The notes beneath the pieces were generated by a model. It saw nothing but the letters and a program-made list of their open reading frames with translations. It ran no database searches and was not told where the DNA came from. Shown here piece after piece: positions 8,191 to 15,464 of a DNA stretch of 29,386 bases. The position numbers were made by a program, and so were the translations under genes. Each line of letters starts with the position of its first letter. Positions within the stretch are counted from its first letter, which is position 1. Origin of the DNA: Mayfieldus sp038317345 (lineage in GTDB: Bacteria; Actinomycetota; Thermoleophilia; Solirubrobacterales; 70-9); the NCBI GenBank assembly GCA_038317345.1, contig JBBQBH010000038.1, positions 1-29,386 on the forward strand, read 5' to 3'.

Positions 8191-8403
8191 ATGCTCGTAC
8201 TCACACGTCGCACCAGGCAGAGCATCATGATCGGGGACGAGATCGAGCTCTCGGTCCTCTCGGTGTCGGGCGAGAAAGTCCGCATCGGGATCGAGGCGCC
8301 GCAGGAGGTCCCGGTGTTTCGCAAGGAGGTCTATCTGCGGATCGCGGGGGAGCACGCCAACTCCAATGGAGCGGGCGAGCTTCGGGAGTTGGAGACGGCG
8401 TAG
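8191..8403 (+). CDS. csrA: Carbon storage regulator CsrA
   Basis: A dimeric RNA-binding translational regulator, 70 residues against 61 in E. coli. The start MLVLTRRTRQSIMIGD and the central VRIGIEAPQEVPVFRKEVY are diagnostic. The RNA-contact residues Leu4 and Arg44 are conserved at identical positions. The nine extra C-terminal residues are hydrophilic and probably disordered. In flagellated bacteria csrA usually sits beside fliW, whose product antagonises it; no fliW or flagellar gene is in this window, so targets are unknown. The ribosome site GGGAGG (8181-8186) lies four bases before the ATG and is embedded in a hairpin loop. The gene converges on a small membrane-protein gene. Confidence 0.96.
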   Translation: MLVLTRRTRQSIMIGDEIELSVLSVSGEKVRIGIEAPQEVPVFRKEVYLRIAGEHANSNGAGELRELETA

Positions 8404-8418
8404 CGGCGGTTAGCCGCT
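8402..8418. terminator. Hairpin shared by csrA and convergent gene
   Basis: AGCGGC (8402-8407), loop GGTTA, GCCGCT (8413-8418). The 6-bp perfect stem overlaps the csrA stop codon and the stop of the convergent gene at 8417. It is probably a compact bidirectional terminator without a T-tract. Confidence 0.5.
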
Positions 8419-8656
8419 AGGCCATCAGCCAGGAGAGCGTCTCGAACATCGCCAGGACGACCGTTACCACGGTCAACGTCAGGCAGATAACCAAAACGCT
8501 GAATCGAACCTTGCCCTTCTGCTCGGTGCGGGTGATTCGGCGCGCCCGCGAGCGGTTGGCCGCCCGTCGGCGAAGCTGCTCACGGCGACGACGCTCGAGC
8601 GAAGTCTCCTGCTCGAACGCGACCTCAAACTGGGTAATGCTCTGACGCATCTTCAT
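8417..8656 (-). CDS. Small single-pass membrane protein, hypothetical
   Basis: A 79-residue protein with a strongly basic cytoplasmic N-terminal part (RRRREQLRRRAANRSRARRITR, residues of about 22-43). One C-terminal transmembrane helix follows at about 51-71 (FSVLVICLTLTVVTVVLAMF). The layout suggests a tail-anchored membrane protein. I do not recognise a family. Coding bias at third positions is good and the stop is shared with the convergent csrA hairpin. The start ATG has only a weak ribosome site (GGTGG). Confidence 0.65.
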   Translation of the reverse strand: MKMRQSITQFEVAFEQETSLERRRREQLRRRAANRSRARRITRTEQKGKVRFSVLVICLTLTVVTVVLAMFETLSWLMA

Positions 8657-8792
8657 AGTTCGACCACCTGAGCCTGCAGCCCCGCTCGCCTAGCCAAGGG
8701 GCGGCGGAATCGCCCGCAACCTAGCAGAGCCACTCGAGGGTCCTCTCCGTTACTAGTGCCTCTCGTGCCAAGCGGAGCGCCTTCGCGCATGC

Positions 8793-9344
8793 TCAGCAGG
8801 TGCCCCACAACCCCCGCCCGGACAGTCCCGCGGCACGGGCGAGGCGATGAAACAGGCCGGCGTGAGTGTCGTTTGGGGGGATGGTCAGAGTGCGGGCGTA
8901 GCCGAGGCGCACCAAACGCGCGTTTACGAACCGCTGCCCGACATAGACGTAGGCCAGCAGGCGGCCGTAGACGTCGCGGCGCTCGCTGTCGAAGACGAGG
9001 CGTACAGCGTGCCCCTCGACCAGCCGATGGTTCAGCGCGCTCGCCTGCGGTCCGAAGCACTGGATCGGGGTGCCGGGCTTGACCGTCTCCGGGGTGTCGA
9101 TGCCGATGTAACGAACCTCGTCTGTGTGGTCGTCGATGCTGACCTCGATGGTGTCGCCGTCGATCACTCTTTTCACGTACGCCCGCTGCGCGGGCTCCTC
9201 GTCGCTGGTCGCTCGTCGCTCGAGCGATCTGCCGACGCCGCTGCGGGAGTCCAGCACGTCCGAAAAGAAGATCAGCGCGACTAGGGCGAGCAGCAGCAGG
9301 CTGCCGATCCCGCCCGCGCGAGAGTGTCTTGCAAGCGCACCCAT
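8793..9344 (-). CDS. Membrane-anchored thermonuclease (SNase) family protein
   Basis: A 183-residue protein with an N-terminal membrane anchor (about 14-30) and an extracytoplasmic SNase OB-fold domain from about residue 55. The staphylococcal nuclease catalytic set is present: Asp62 and Asp64-Thr65 in VIDGDTIEV, Arg78 in VRYIGIDTPET with Asp83, Thr84 and Glu86, and Arg128 in DVYGRLLAYV. An active, Ca-dependent nuclease is therefore plausible. It ends with GLWGTC, common in this family. The linker at residues 43-49 (RRATSDE) is encoded by a degenerate 7-bp tandem repeat that also occurs in the GT-C-like gene. The start is ATG 9344; no strong ribosome site is seen. Neighbours give no clear functional link. 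Confidence 0.9.
   Translation of the reverse strand: MGALARHSRAGGIGSLLLLALVALIFFSDVLDSRSGVGRSLERRATSDEEPAQRAYVKRVIDGDTIEVSIDDHTDEVRYIGIDTPETVKPGTPIQCFGPQASALNHRLVEGHAVRLVFDSERRDVYGRLLAYVYVGQRFVNARLVRLGYARTLTIPPNDTHAGLFHRLARAAGLSGRGLWGTC
9201..9221 (-). repeat. Degenerate (GAGCGAC)x3 repeat inside the SNase gene
   Basis: Two perfect copies and one copy with a single change, read on the minus strand, in the linker between the membrane anchor and the nuclease domain. Frame and peptide (ERRATSDE) match the copy at 5708-5737. Confidence 0.8.
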
Positions 9345-9414
9345 GCCGATTCAAGGCTGCGGCGGCGTAATCTCTTCGCCCTGCGATCAAAGGGGGCGTA
9401 GCGCCGCGGGGCGG

Positions 9415-10335
9415 CTAGGGAATGCGCCGCACGCTGGAGAGCAGGGTCTCCTTGATCTGCTCGACGATCTCCAGCGCATCGTTCCATTCCCGTTGCCACA
9501 CATTGCGGCCGAAGATCACTCCCGAGCCACCCGCCTCCATGATCGTGCGGGTATGCGAGAGGACGGTCTCGTCGTCGGTCTTCGAGCCTCCCGAGAGCAC
9601 GACCAGAGAGCGTCCCGCCGACTCGACGATCTGCCGCACCGCCTCATCGGGGGTCACGTCCAGCTCGTTGTAGGGGGCGGGTGAGTCCTTGGCCTTCTCG
9701 GGATCGAGCTTGGGGAAGTTCAACTTCACGATGTCAGCGCCCATCTCCATCGCCATCCGCGCCGCGTAGTCGATCGCGTAGAAGGAATCGCGGCCGCCCC
9801 TCTTCTCCATGTCGCGGCCCCGCGGATATGCCCAGATCACGAGCGGCATCCCGTAGCGCTCGCAGTCCTAGCGCACGCCCTTGAGCTGATGGAGGTCCTC
9901 GTCCTGGCGCGGTGAGCCGACGTAGAGCGTGTAGCCGACCGCGTCGGCGCCGACCCGAACCGCGTCCTCGACGCTCGCGTTGGTGGTCGAGAGCGCGTCG
10001 TCGTCGGGGGGGACGTCGGTCTTGCCGTTCACCTTCAGGATCAGCGGCACCTGGCCGGCGTAGTCGGGGTAGTACTTGGTCGCCAGCCCAATCTGGCAGG
10101 CGATTGCCGAGTAGCCGGCCTCGGCCGCGAGTCGGAACTGGTACTCGGGGTCTTTGGAGGCGGGGTTGGGGAAGAAATCGCGGGGGCCGTGCTCGATGCC
10201 CTGGTCGATTGGCAGCAGCATCAGCGTCCCCTGGCCTGGGCCGAACTCGAACAGCAGCCTGCGCAGGCGAGTGCGCTTGCCCGGCGTCAGGACCGCAAGC
10301 AGTGACTTCTGCTCGGTCGAACTCTTCACTTCCAT
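9415..10335 (-). pseudogene. Class I fructose-bisphosphate aldolase (DhnA/FbaB type) interrupted by in-frame TAG
   Basis: The reading frame from ATG 10335 (preceded by GGAG) to the TAG at 9415-9417 would encode a roughly 305-residue aldolase of the archaeal/FbaB-like class. It shows LLPIDQGIEHGPRDFF, then VGYTLYVGSPRQDEDL, then MPLVIWAYPRG, then GADIVKLNFP with the Schiff-base lysine (residue 204), and LSGGSKTDDE for phosphate binding. Codon 156 is TAG (9868-9870), between KGVR and DCERYGMP, with no shift of frame on either side. A single G-to-T change from GAG would explain it. As written, the product is a 155-residue fragment without the catalytic lysine. This is either a real nonsense mutation or a sequence error. 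The gene is divergent from the ligase gene at 10416. Confidence 0.85.
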
Positions 10336-10396
10336 CCGAACTCCGTTCTCCTCGGGTCGTGGCGCTCCCAGCCGCGCCGTCTGATCGCCACCCCAG

Positions 10397-10402
10397 TATA
10401 GG
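10397..10402 (-). promoter_or_regulatory. Possible -10 TATACT in the aldolase/ligase divergent region
   Basis: TATACT on the minus strand would serve the aldolase. It lies within a short inverted repeat, CCCAG (10393-10397) and CTGGG (10404-10408). The same bases read TATAGG on the plus strand, toward the ligase at 10416. A -35 is not clear for either direction. Confidence 0.35.
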
Positions 10403-10415
10403 GCTGGGTCTCGCC

Positions 10416-11537
10416 ATGGAACACCGCTTTCGAGGCACGCCATTCACGGTCGGCATCGAGGAGGAGCTGATGCTGATCGACCCCTCGACGCTGGAGCTGG
10501 CGCAGGGAATCGAGGCGATTCTCGACGACCTGGGAGACGAATTCAGCGAGCAGGTGAAGCCGGAGCTGATGCAGTCGGTGCTGGAGATCGCCACGGTGCC
10601 GCGCGAGAGCGTGGCCGATGCTGCGCAGGAGCTGCGCAGTCTGCGCGAGACAGTGCGCGGGGCGGCCGAGCGCAACGGCATGCTGCTTGCCGCCTCCGGC
10701 ACCCACCCCACGGCGCTGTGGGAGGAGCAGCTGATCGTCGAGCGCCCTCGCTACGAGGAGCTGGTCGCCGAGCTCGGGTTCATCGCCCGTCAGGAACTGA
10801 TCTTCGGCACCCATGTGCATGTCGGCGTCACCGGTCCCAACAAGGCGATCTACGTCGCCGACAGCATCCGCAAGCACCTTCCGTTGCTGCTCGCCCTCTC
10901 GGCCAACTCGCCCCTCTGGCGGGGCGAGGTGACGGGGATGATGTCCTCCCGCACGCCGGTGTTCCGTGCCTTTCCCAGGGTCGGCATCCCGCCCCATTAC
11001 GGGAGCTGGGAGATCTACTCGCGCCGGGTGAAGCTGATGACCGACGCGGGGGTGATCCCGGACTACACCTACCTGTGGTTCGACGTCCGTCCGCATCCAA
11101 AGTTGGGCACCGTGGAAGTTCGCGTCTTCGACCAGCAGACGCGAATTGAGAGCACGGTTGCGCTGGCGGCCCTCGTCGTGGCGCTCGTGCACCGATATTC
11201 GAGCCTGTTCGACGATCAGGAGCCGCTGGTCGAGGTGCCCACGGAGCTGATCGACGACAACAAGGTGCGCGCGGCACTGCGCGGCACCGACGGCGAGCTG
11301 GTCGACTTCCCACAACCCGAGCAGCGCCGGGCGACCGAGCTGGCGAGCCGGCTGCTCGGGGAGCTGCGCGAGCACGCGCAGGAGGTCGGCTGCGACGCGG
11401 AGCTGGAAGGGGTTCGGGTCCTGATCGAGGGTGGGAGCGGTGCGCACCGCCAGCTGGAGGTGCTGCAGCGAAGCGGCGACGCCAAGGCGTTGGTGCTCGC
11501 GCTCTGCGAGGCGACCGAAGTCACTTCGACGGGCTGA
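10416..11537 (+). CDS. YbdK-type carboxylate-amine ligase (glutamate-cysteine ligase family 2)
   Basis: A 373-residue soluble enzyme of the GCS2 family, in which YbdK members have weak glutamate-cysteine ligase activity; in Actinobacteria related enzymes act in other ATP-dependent ligations. The start MEHRFRGTPFTVGIEEELMLID carries the conserved metal/ATP-binding EEE cluster. Later motifs include LELxxATVP-like VLEIATVPRES, the HVHVGV metal site, and a C-terminal core YLWFDVRPHPKLGTVEVRVFD with conserved Arg and Glu. The length is typical. The in-frame region upstream of ATG 10416 is unconserved, so this start is preferred. The gene is divergent from the aldolase. The true substrate pair is not predictable; a role in low-molecular-weight thiol synthesis is only a possibility. 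Confidence 0.88.
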   Translation: MEHRFRGTPFTVGIEEELMLIDPSTLELAQGIEAILDDLGDEFSEQVKPELMQSVLEIATVPRESVADAAQELRSLRETVRGAAERNGMLLAASGTHPTALWEEQLIVERPRYEELVAELGFIARQELIFGTHVHVGVTGPNKAIYVADSIRKHLPLLLALSANSPLWRGEVTGMMSSRTPVFRAFPRVGIPPHYGSWEIYSRRVKLMTDAGVIPDYTYLWFDVRPHPKLGTVEVRVFDQQTRIESTVALAALVVALVHRYSSLFDDQEPLVEVPTELIDDNKVRAALRGTDGELVDFPQPEQRRATELASRLLGELREHAQEVGCDAELEGVRVLIEGGSGAHRQLEVLQRSGDAKALVLALCEATEVTSTG

Positions 11538-11571
11538 GAACCGAAAGCCGGAGGCGCGCTGGCCAGGTGGC

Positions 11572-11577
11572 TATGCT
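11572..11577 (+). promoter_or_regulatory. -10 element TATGCT for leaderless gene at 11584
   Basis: TATGCT is followed by exactly six bases and then the GTG start. No Shine-Dalgarno is present. This fixes the start of the downstream gene, whose frame is open much further upstream. Confidence 0.6.
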
Positions 11578-11583
11578 CGGGGC

Positions 11584-12348
11584 GTGAGCGCGCCTGAGTT
11601 GAGCGTCGTCTGCAAGAGCTGCGGATCGGAGGTCAGCCCCTATGTGACCGAGTGTCCCTACTGCGGGGCGCGGCTGCGCAAACGTGCCCCGAAGCTGCAG
11701 CGCAGTGGTGAGGGCCTGGAGGCGAGCACGCCGCGACGCCGCCGCCGGCTGCGATTCGCTCGCGCCCGAGTCGAGTCCTTCGACACGGTGCGCCCCTACG
11801 CGACGATCGCGGTGATCGCCGCCTCGGCAGCGCTGATCCTGGTCCAGCGCGCCACCGACAAGTCGCTGCTCGATCTGGGGGCGATCGCGGGGCCGGTCGG
11901 GTCGGAGTGGTGGCGTTACCTGACCGCGCCGTTCGCATACATGGACATCGGCTACCTCTTCGTTGTCGGGGTGGCGCTGGTGCTTTTCGCGCCGACGCTC
12001 GAGCGACGGCTGGGCAGCGTCGCCACATTGCTGTTGCTGATCGCTTGCGGGGCATTGGGCATGCTGGCCGCCGACGGGGTGTATTCGGCGACCGGCGACC
12101 TGCTGTTCACGTCGGGGGGCAACGGCATAGCACTCGGGGCCCTCTCGGCCTGGTCTGCGATCCGCTACTCCGAGACCCGAAACGCGGTCGATGACGACTT
12201 CGACGTGGTCGGCGTCGCGGTCGCGGCCGCCGTGCTGCTGTTGTTGCCGGCCTTCGAGAGCGACGCCAACGTCTTCGCGGGGTTGGGTGGCGCCTTGGTC
12301 GGGGGCCTGGCCGGGTTCGCCGCCGCTGCACTGCGGCCGAGCGAGTAG
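11584..12348 (+). CDS. Zinc-ribbon protein with inactive rhomboid-like membrane domain
   Basis: 254 residues. Residues 10-27 form a zinc ribbon (Cys10, Cys13, Cys24, Cys27), followed by a basic linker to about residue 60. The rest has about six hydrophobic segments in rhomboid order, with the rhomboid-like phrase WWRYLTAPFAYMDIGYLFVVGVALVLFAPTLERRLG. In active rhomboids this L1-TM2 region carries HxxxxHxxxN and TM4 carries GxSG. Here the histidines are gone and the serine position reads GGNG with Asn180; the last segment has no catalytic His (VFAGLGGALVGG). It is therefore a pseudoprotease candidate, perhaps a membrane chaperone or adaptor. GTG 11584 is favoured by the TATGCT element. The O-methyltransferase gene follows nine bases later. 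Confidence 0.75.
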   Translation: MSAPELSVVCKSCGSEVSPYVTECPYCGARLRKRAPKLQRSGEGLEASTPRRRRRLRFARARVESFDTVRPYATIAVIAASAALILVQRATDKSLLDLGAIAGPVGSEWWRYLTAPFAYMDIGYLFVVGVALVLFAPTLERRLGSVATLLLLIACGALGMLAADGVYSATGDLLFTSGGNGIALGALSAWSAIRYSETRNAVDDDFDVVGVAVAAAVLLLLPAFESDANVFAGLGGALVGGLAGFAAAALRPSE

Positions 12349-12357
12349 CAATACGGC

Positions 12358-13020
12358 GTGCTCGACAAGTTCCCCCAGATGAGCGCCGAGCTCTACCGCT
12401 ACGTGGTCGAGCACAGCGACGGGAACGACGAGTTGATGAGGCGGCTCGCGGAGGAGACCGAGGCGGAAGCCGGGGGGAGCGCGGAGATGCTCACCTCACC
12501 CGAGCAGGCGACGCTGATGACGCTGCTGGTCCGCGCGATCGGTGCACGCCGGGTGCTGGAGCTGGGCACCTTCACCGGCTACGGGTCGATCTCGATCGCC
12601 CGCGGCCTGCCCACTGACGGGCGGCTCATCACATGCGACGTCAGCGAGCAGTGGACCGCGATCGCGCGCCGCTACTTCGAGCAGGCCGGTCTCGCCGATC
12701 GCATCGAGCTGCGGTTGGGCCCGGCGCTCGACACCCTGCGCGAGCTGCCCGAAGACGAGCCCTTCGACTTCGCATTCATCGACGCCGACAAGGTCACCTA
12801 TCCCGAGTACTACGAGGAGTGCCTGCGGCTGCTGCGGCCGGGGGGCCTGGTGATGCTCGACAACATGTTCCAGAACGGCGAGGTGATCGACGAAGCGGCC
12901 GATCGCGAAGCGGTGCGGGCGATACGCGAGTTGAACGATCGAATCGCTGCGGACGAACGCGTGCTCAGCGTGATGCTCGGCATCGCCGACGGGGTGACGC
13001 TGGCGCTGAAGAATGGATAG
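12358..13020 (+). CDS. SAM-dependent O-methyltransferase (COMT/CCoAMT-like)
   Basis: A 220-residue class I methyltransferase of the catechol/caffeoyl-CoA O-methyltransferase family. The SAM-binding motif I is VLELGTFTGYGSISIAR (residues 67-82). It is followed by the acidic ribose-binding strand ITCDVSEQW and the metal site FIDADK (Asp142, Asp144) with LDN (Asp168, Asn169), so catechol-type, divalent-metal-dependent methylation is expected. The length is normal. The GTG start lies nine bases after the rhomboid-like gene; an internal ATG at 12379 is possible but would trim a family-typical N-terminus. The natural substrate is unknown. The stop overlaps the ATG of a 46-codon ORF. Confidence 0.92.
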   Translation: MLDKFPQMSAELYRYVVEHSDGNDELMRRLAEETEAEAGGSAEMLTSPEQATLMTLLVRAIGARRVLELGTFTGYGSISIARGLPTDGRLITCDVSEQWTAIARRYFEQAGLADRIELRLGPALDTLRELPEDEPFDFAFIDADKVTYPEYYEECLRLLRPGGLVMLDNMFQNGEVIDEAADREAVRAIRELNDRIAADERVLSVMLGIADGVTLALKNG

Positions 13021-13153
13021 CGACGGCTGGCTGGAGCTGAACCTGCGCGGAATGCAGGCCGCGTTTTCGAGCTTTGCCCGTTCGGCGGGCCCGGATCTGA
13101 TCGAGCGCCAGGGGCTGATCGCCGCCGATGCACGCCCGGCGCCCGCGGCCTGA
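13013..13153 (+). CDS. Small overlapping ORF, 46 aa, possibly a truncated gene
   Basis: The ATG overlaps the methyltransferase stop by eight bases (ATGGATAG), the geometry of translational coupling. The peptide begins MDSDGWLELNLRGMQAAFSSF, continues with a FARSAGPDLIERQGLIAAD segment and ends in an Ala/Pro tail. Third-position GC bias is as strong as in neighbouring genes. The pattern is reminiscent of the N-terminus of some GNAT acetyltransferases, but the ORF stops before any catalytic core and the next gene lies on the other strand. It could be a remnant of a decayed gene or a genuine small protein. The resemblance is weak. Confidence 0.45.
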   Translation: MDSDGWLELNLRGMQAAFSSFARSAGPDLIERQGLIAADARPAPAA

Positions 13154-13161
13154 GGGAGGCT

Positions 13162-14325
13162 TCAGAGCCCAAGCGCGTCGAGCAGCTCGGCCGTCGGCCG
13201 ATCGAGGTCGTCGAGGGCGCCCTCCACTCGATTCCCGGCGAGGTCGCGCCGCTTGGCTGCCAGCTGATCGGCGCTCATCGGCTGCTGCGGCGATCCCAGG
13301 GCGGCCTCGACACGGGCAAATGGCGTGCCGTCGACCGCCAGCAGCGCCTCCGACTCGGCGATCTCCGAGTCTGCCCTCACCGCGATCCTCCCCGCCAGCT
13401 CCCTCGCAGCCACATCGATGCCGCCGAAGCTCTCGGTACCGGGTGCTCCGTATAAGAGCGCGAACGCGGTCAGATAGGGGATCGAGAACTTTGCCTCCAG
13501 TCCGTCTGCCGGCTCGGCGATCGGCGCCGCTTGAAGCGAGACCGGGTGCACCGTCACCTCGATCGGTGCCTTTCCTGCGACCTCGCTCTCGACCTCAGCG
13601 CGCGCCGTGAGCGCCGCCTCGATCGCGCCATGGGTCTGCAGACAGCACGGGTAGGCCTTGATCCAGTTCTCCTCGATTGCGCTGCGATCGTCGGGCTGCC
13701 CGAAGCTGGCGCCGAAGGCCTCCTCGAAGCCGGCCGGTCCCTCGGCGATCTGGTCGAGATCGAGATTGGCGCCGGCGGCCGCCAGTCGCGCGGCTGCAGT
13801 GCCCGTCGCGGCCGCCATCCCCACCTGAAGGCTCTTCCCGGCGGACCCGAACGCCGAGCGCAGTCCGGCGGCGCGCAGCAGGGCCAGGGCGGCCGCCGAA
13901 CGCTCGGCCTCGGTGCTCAGCTCCAGCAGCCGCGAGGCAGTGACGGCGGCCCCGAGCGCGCCGCAGACCGCTGTCGGATGCCAGCCGCCGTCGTAGAGGG
14001 CGGGGTGGCCGGCGCGTGCCAGCGCCCCCGCCGCCTCGAAGCCGGCGGCATAGGCGGCCAGAACCTCCCCGGCGCTGGCGCCGCGCTCCGCGCCGAGCAC
14101 CAAGGCGGCGGGGGCAGTGGGGGCGCTCAGGTGGGCGATCCCCGGCAGGTAGGTGTCGTCGAAGTCGAGCACGTGGCCGGCCGTCCCCGCCGCCGTGACG
14201 CGATCGAGCAGCCCGTCGCCGGCCTCGCGCGCCGCGAGCGCCGCGGGCTCGGCCAACCCGCCGACCGCACAGGCCAGCCAGTCGAGCATGGCGTCCCGGT
14301 AGCGCGTCTTCGAATCGCTGCTCAC
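13162..14325 (-). CDS. MmgE/PrpD family protein
   Basis: 387 residues of the MmgE/PrpD superfamily, which includes 2-methylcitrate dehydratase and cis-aconitate decarboxylase. Motifs in order: GHVLDFDDTYLPGIAHLSAPTAPAAL (active-site Asp/His region), YDGGWHPTAVCGALGAA, and WIKAYPCCLQTHGAIEA, the conserved Lys/Tyr/Pro-Cys-Cys segment. It is shorter than the usual 440-500 residues, having lost part of the N-terminal helical domain. No prp genes are nearby, so a methylcitrate role is not supported; related members have diverse or unknown substrates. GTG 14325 is fixed by a TAGGCT hexamer six bases upstream. It converges on the small ORF at 13013-13153. Confidence 0.88.
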   Translation of the reverse strand: MSSDSKTRYRDAMLDWLACAVGGLAEPAALAAREAGDGLLDRVTAAGTAGHVLDFDDTYLPGIAHLSAPTAPAALVLGAERGASAGEVLAAYAAGFEAAGALARAGHPALYDGGWHPTAVCGALGAAVTASRLLELSTEAERSAAALALLRAAGLRSAFGSAGKSLQVGMAAATGTAAARLAAAGANLDLDQIAEGPAGFEEAFGASFGQPDDRSAIEENWIKAYPCCLQTHGAIEAALTARAEVESEVAGKAPIEVTVHPVSLQAAPIAEPADGLEAKFSIPYLTAFALLYGAPGTESFGGIDVAARELAGRIAVRADSEIAESEALLAVDGTPFARVEAALGSPQQPMSADQLAAKRRDLAGNRVEGALDDLDRPTAELLDALGL

Positions 14326-14331
14326 GGTGCC

Positions 14332-14337
14332 AGCCTA
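14332..14337 (-). promoter_or_regulatory. -10 element TAGGCT for leaderless MmgE/PrpD gene
   Basis: Read on the minus strand, TAGGCT is followed by six bases (GGCACC) and the GTG at 14325. No Shine-Dalgarno is present. Confidence 0.6.
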
Positions 14338-14383
14338 GGCGCTGCGCTGTCGCCCCGGGCACGCCGTATTTCGTTTCGCGCTC

Positions 14384-14389
14384 TAAGGT
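14384..14389 (+). promoter_or_regulatory. -10 element TAAGGT for leaderless gene at 14397
   Basis: TAAGGT is followed by seven bases and GTG 14397. This favours 14397 over the in-frame GTG at 14388, which overlaps the hexamer. Confidence 0.5.
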
Positions 14390-14396
14390 GCCGCTC

Positions 14397-14738
14397 GTGC
14401 CCAGCGAAGGACCCAGCTACAGCGACGAACAGCTCGATGCGGCGCTCGACGCGCTCAGCGAAGCCGAGCGCTTCCGCAACGCCGAGAGCCTGGTGGCACG
14501 AGCGGCCCCAAAGCTTCAGCTGGTGCTGGCCTCGGCGCTCGAGGAGGGCGGTTGGTTTGGGGAGTCGCACGACGCGGAGACGCTGAAGGCGGCGACCAAG
14601 CCCGACCCCGACGAGCGCATCACCGCCGTGCGCACTCTGCTCGCCGAGGAGGCGAGAATGGGAATGATGGTTGGAGTCGCCGTCGGCTGGGCACTGCACG
14701 AAGAGCTTTCGAAGTCGTCAAGTGAAGGAGACAGCTAG
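14397..14738 (+). CDS. Hypothetical protein, 113 aa
   Basis: A soluble, mostly helical acidic protein that I do not recognise. It opens PSEGPSYSDEQLDAALDALSEAERFRNAESLVARAAPKLQ, contains EEGGWFGESHD, and ends with a more hydrophobic stretch (MGMMVGVAVGWALHEEL) that is too polar to be a clear membrane helix. The start is set by the TAAGGT element. Its stop is two bases before the ATG of the UPF0173 hydrolase gene, and the hydrolase ribosome site (AAGGAG) lies inside its last codons, so the two are almost certainly co-transcribed. Confidence 0.72.
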   Translation: MPSEGPSYSDEQLDAALDALSEAERFRNAESLVARAAPKLQLVLASALEEGGWFGESHDAETLKAATKPDPDERITAVRTLLAEEARMGMMVGVAVGWALHEELSKSSSEGDS

Positions 14739-14740
14739 AG

Positions 14741-15454
14741 ATGGAGATCAAGTTCCATGGTCAGGCCTGCTTCGAGATCAGCGATGGCTCGGCGACGCTG
14801 CTGACCGACCCGTTCCTGAAGCCCAACAACCCGGTGGCCGTTGCGACGGCGGACGACGTCGAGCCGACCCACATCGCGGTCACCCACGGCCACGCCGACC
14901 ACATCGCCGACGCCGTCCCAGTGGCAAGACGCACCGGCGCCCACTGCATCGCGATCGTCGAGCTCGCCAACTGGCTCGACTCCAAAGGCGTCGCTGCCGT
15001 CAGCGATCCAAACCTCGGCGGCACGGTGGAGTTCGACTGGGGCTGGATCAAGCTGGTTCCCGCCTGGCACACGAACACGATCCCCGGCTCCGACGACGCA
15101 CCGTTCAGCGCCGAGCACGGGATCCCGATCGGGGTCCCCTCCGCATTCGTGATCAATATCGGCGGCAAGACGATCTACCACGCCGGCGACACCTGCCTGT
15201 TCAGCGACATGAAGCTGATCGCGGAGCGCAACCCGATCGACATCGCACTGCTGCCGATCGGCGGCCACTACACGATGGATCGCCACGACGCCGTGGTCGC
15301 GGCGGAGTTCGTCGGCGCCGGCACCGTTATCCCGATGCACTTCAACACCTTCCCCCCGATCGAGACCGACGCCGAGGCCTTCAAGTCCGACGTCGAGTCG
15401 AAGACCTCTTCGAAGGTCGTCGTGCTGGAGCCGGGGGAGAGCCACACGGCCTGA
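14741..15454 (+). CDS. UPF0173 family metal-dependent hydrolase (MBL fold)
   Basis: 237 residues, the usual UPF0173 length. It shows the metallo-beta-lactamase motif THGHADH (His49, His51, Asp53, His54), a later His in PAWHTN, the bridging Asp in HAGDTCLFSDM, and the final His in VIPMHFNTFPPI, so both metal sites look complete. The opening KFHGQACFEISDG is diagnostic for the family, whose substrates remain undefined; an RNA or phosphodiester substrate is only one option. It has a strong ribosome site (AAGGAG) 12 bases before the ATG, and is coupled to the 113-residue gene. A GC hairpin follows the stop. Confidence 0.93.
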   Translation: MEIKFHGQACFEISDGSATLLTDPFLKPNNPVAVATADDVEPTHIAVTHGHADHIADAVPVARRTGAHCIAIVELANWLDSKGVAAVSDPNLGGTVEFDWGWIKLVPAWHTNTIPGSDDAPFSAEHGIPIGVPSAFVINIGGKTIYHAGDTCLFSDMKLIAERNPIDIALLPIGGHYTMDRHDAVVAAEFVGAGTVIPMHFNTFPPIETDAEAFKSDVESKTSSKVVVLEPGESHTA

Positions 15455-15464
15455 CATAAATTGC

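Noticed and set aside
11431..11583. 51-codon upstream extension of the zinc-ribbon protein
   Set aside because: It overlaps the ligase gene, has poor composition, and the TATGCT/GTG geometry fixes the start at 11584.
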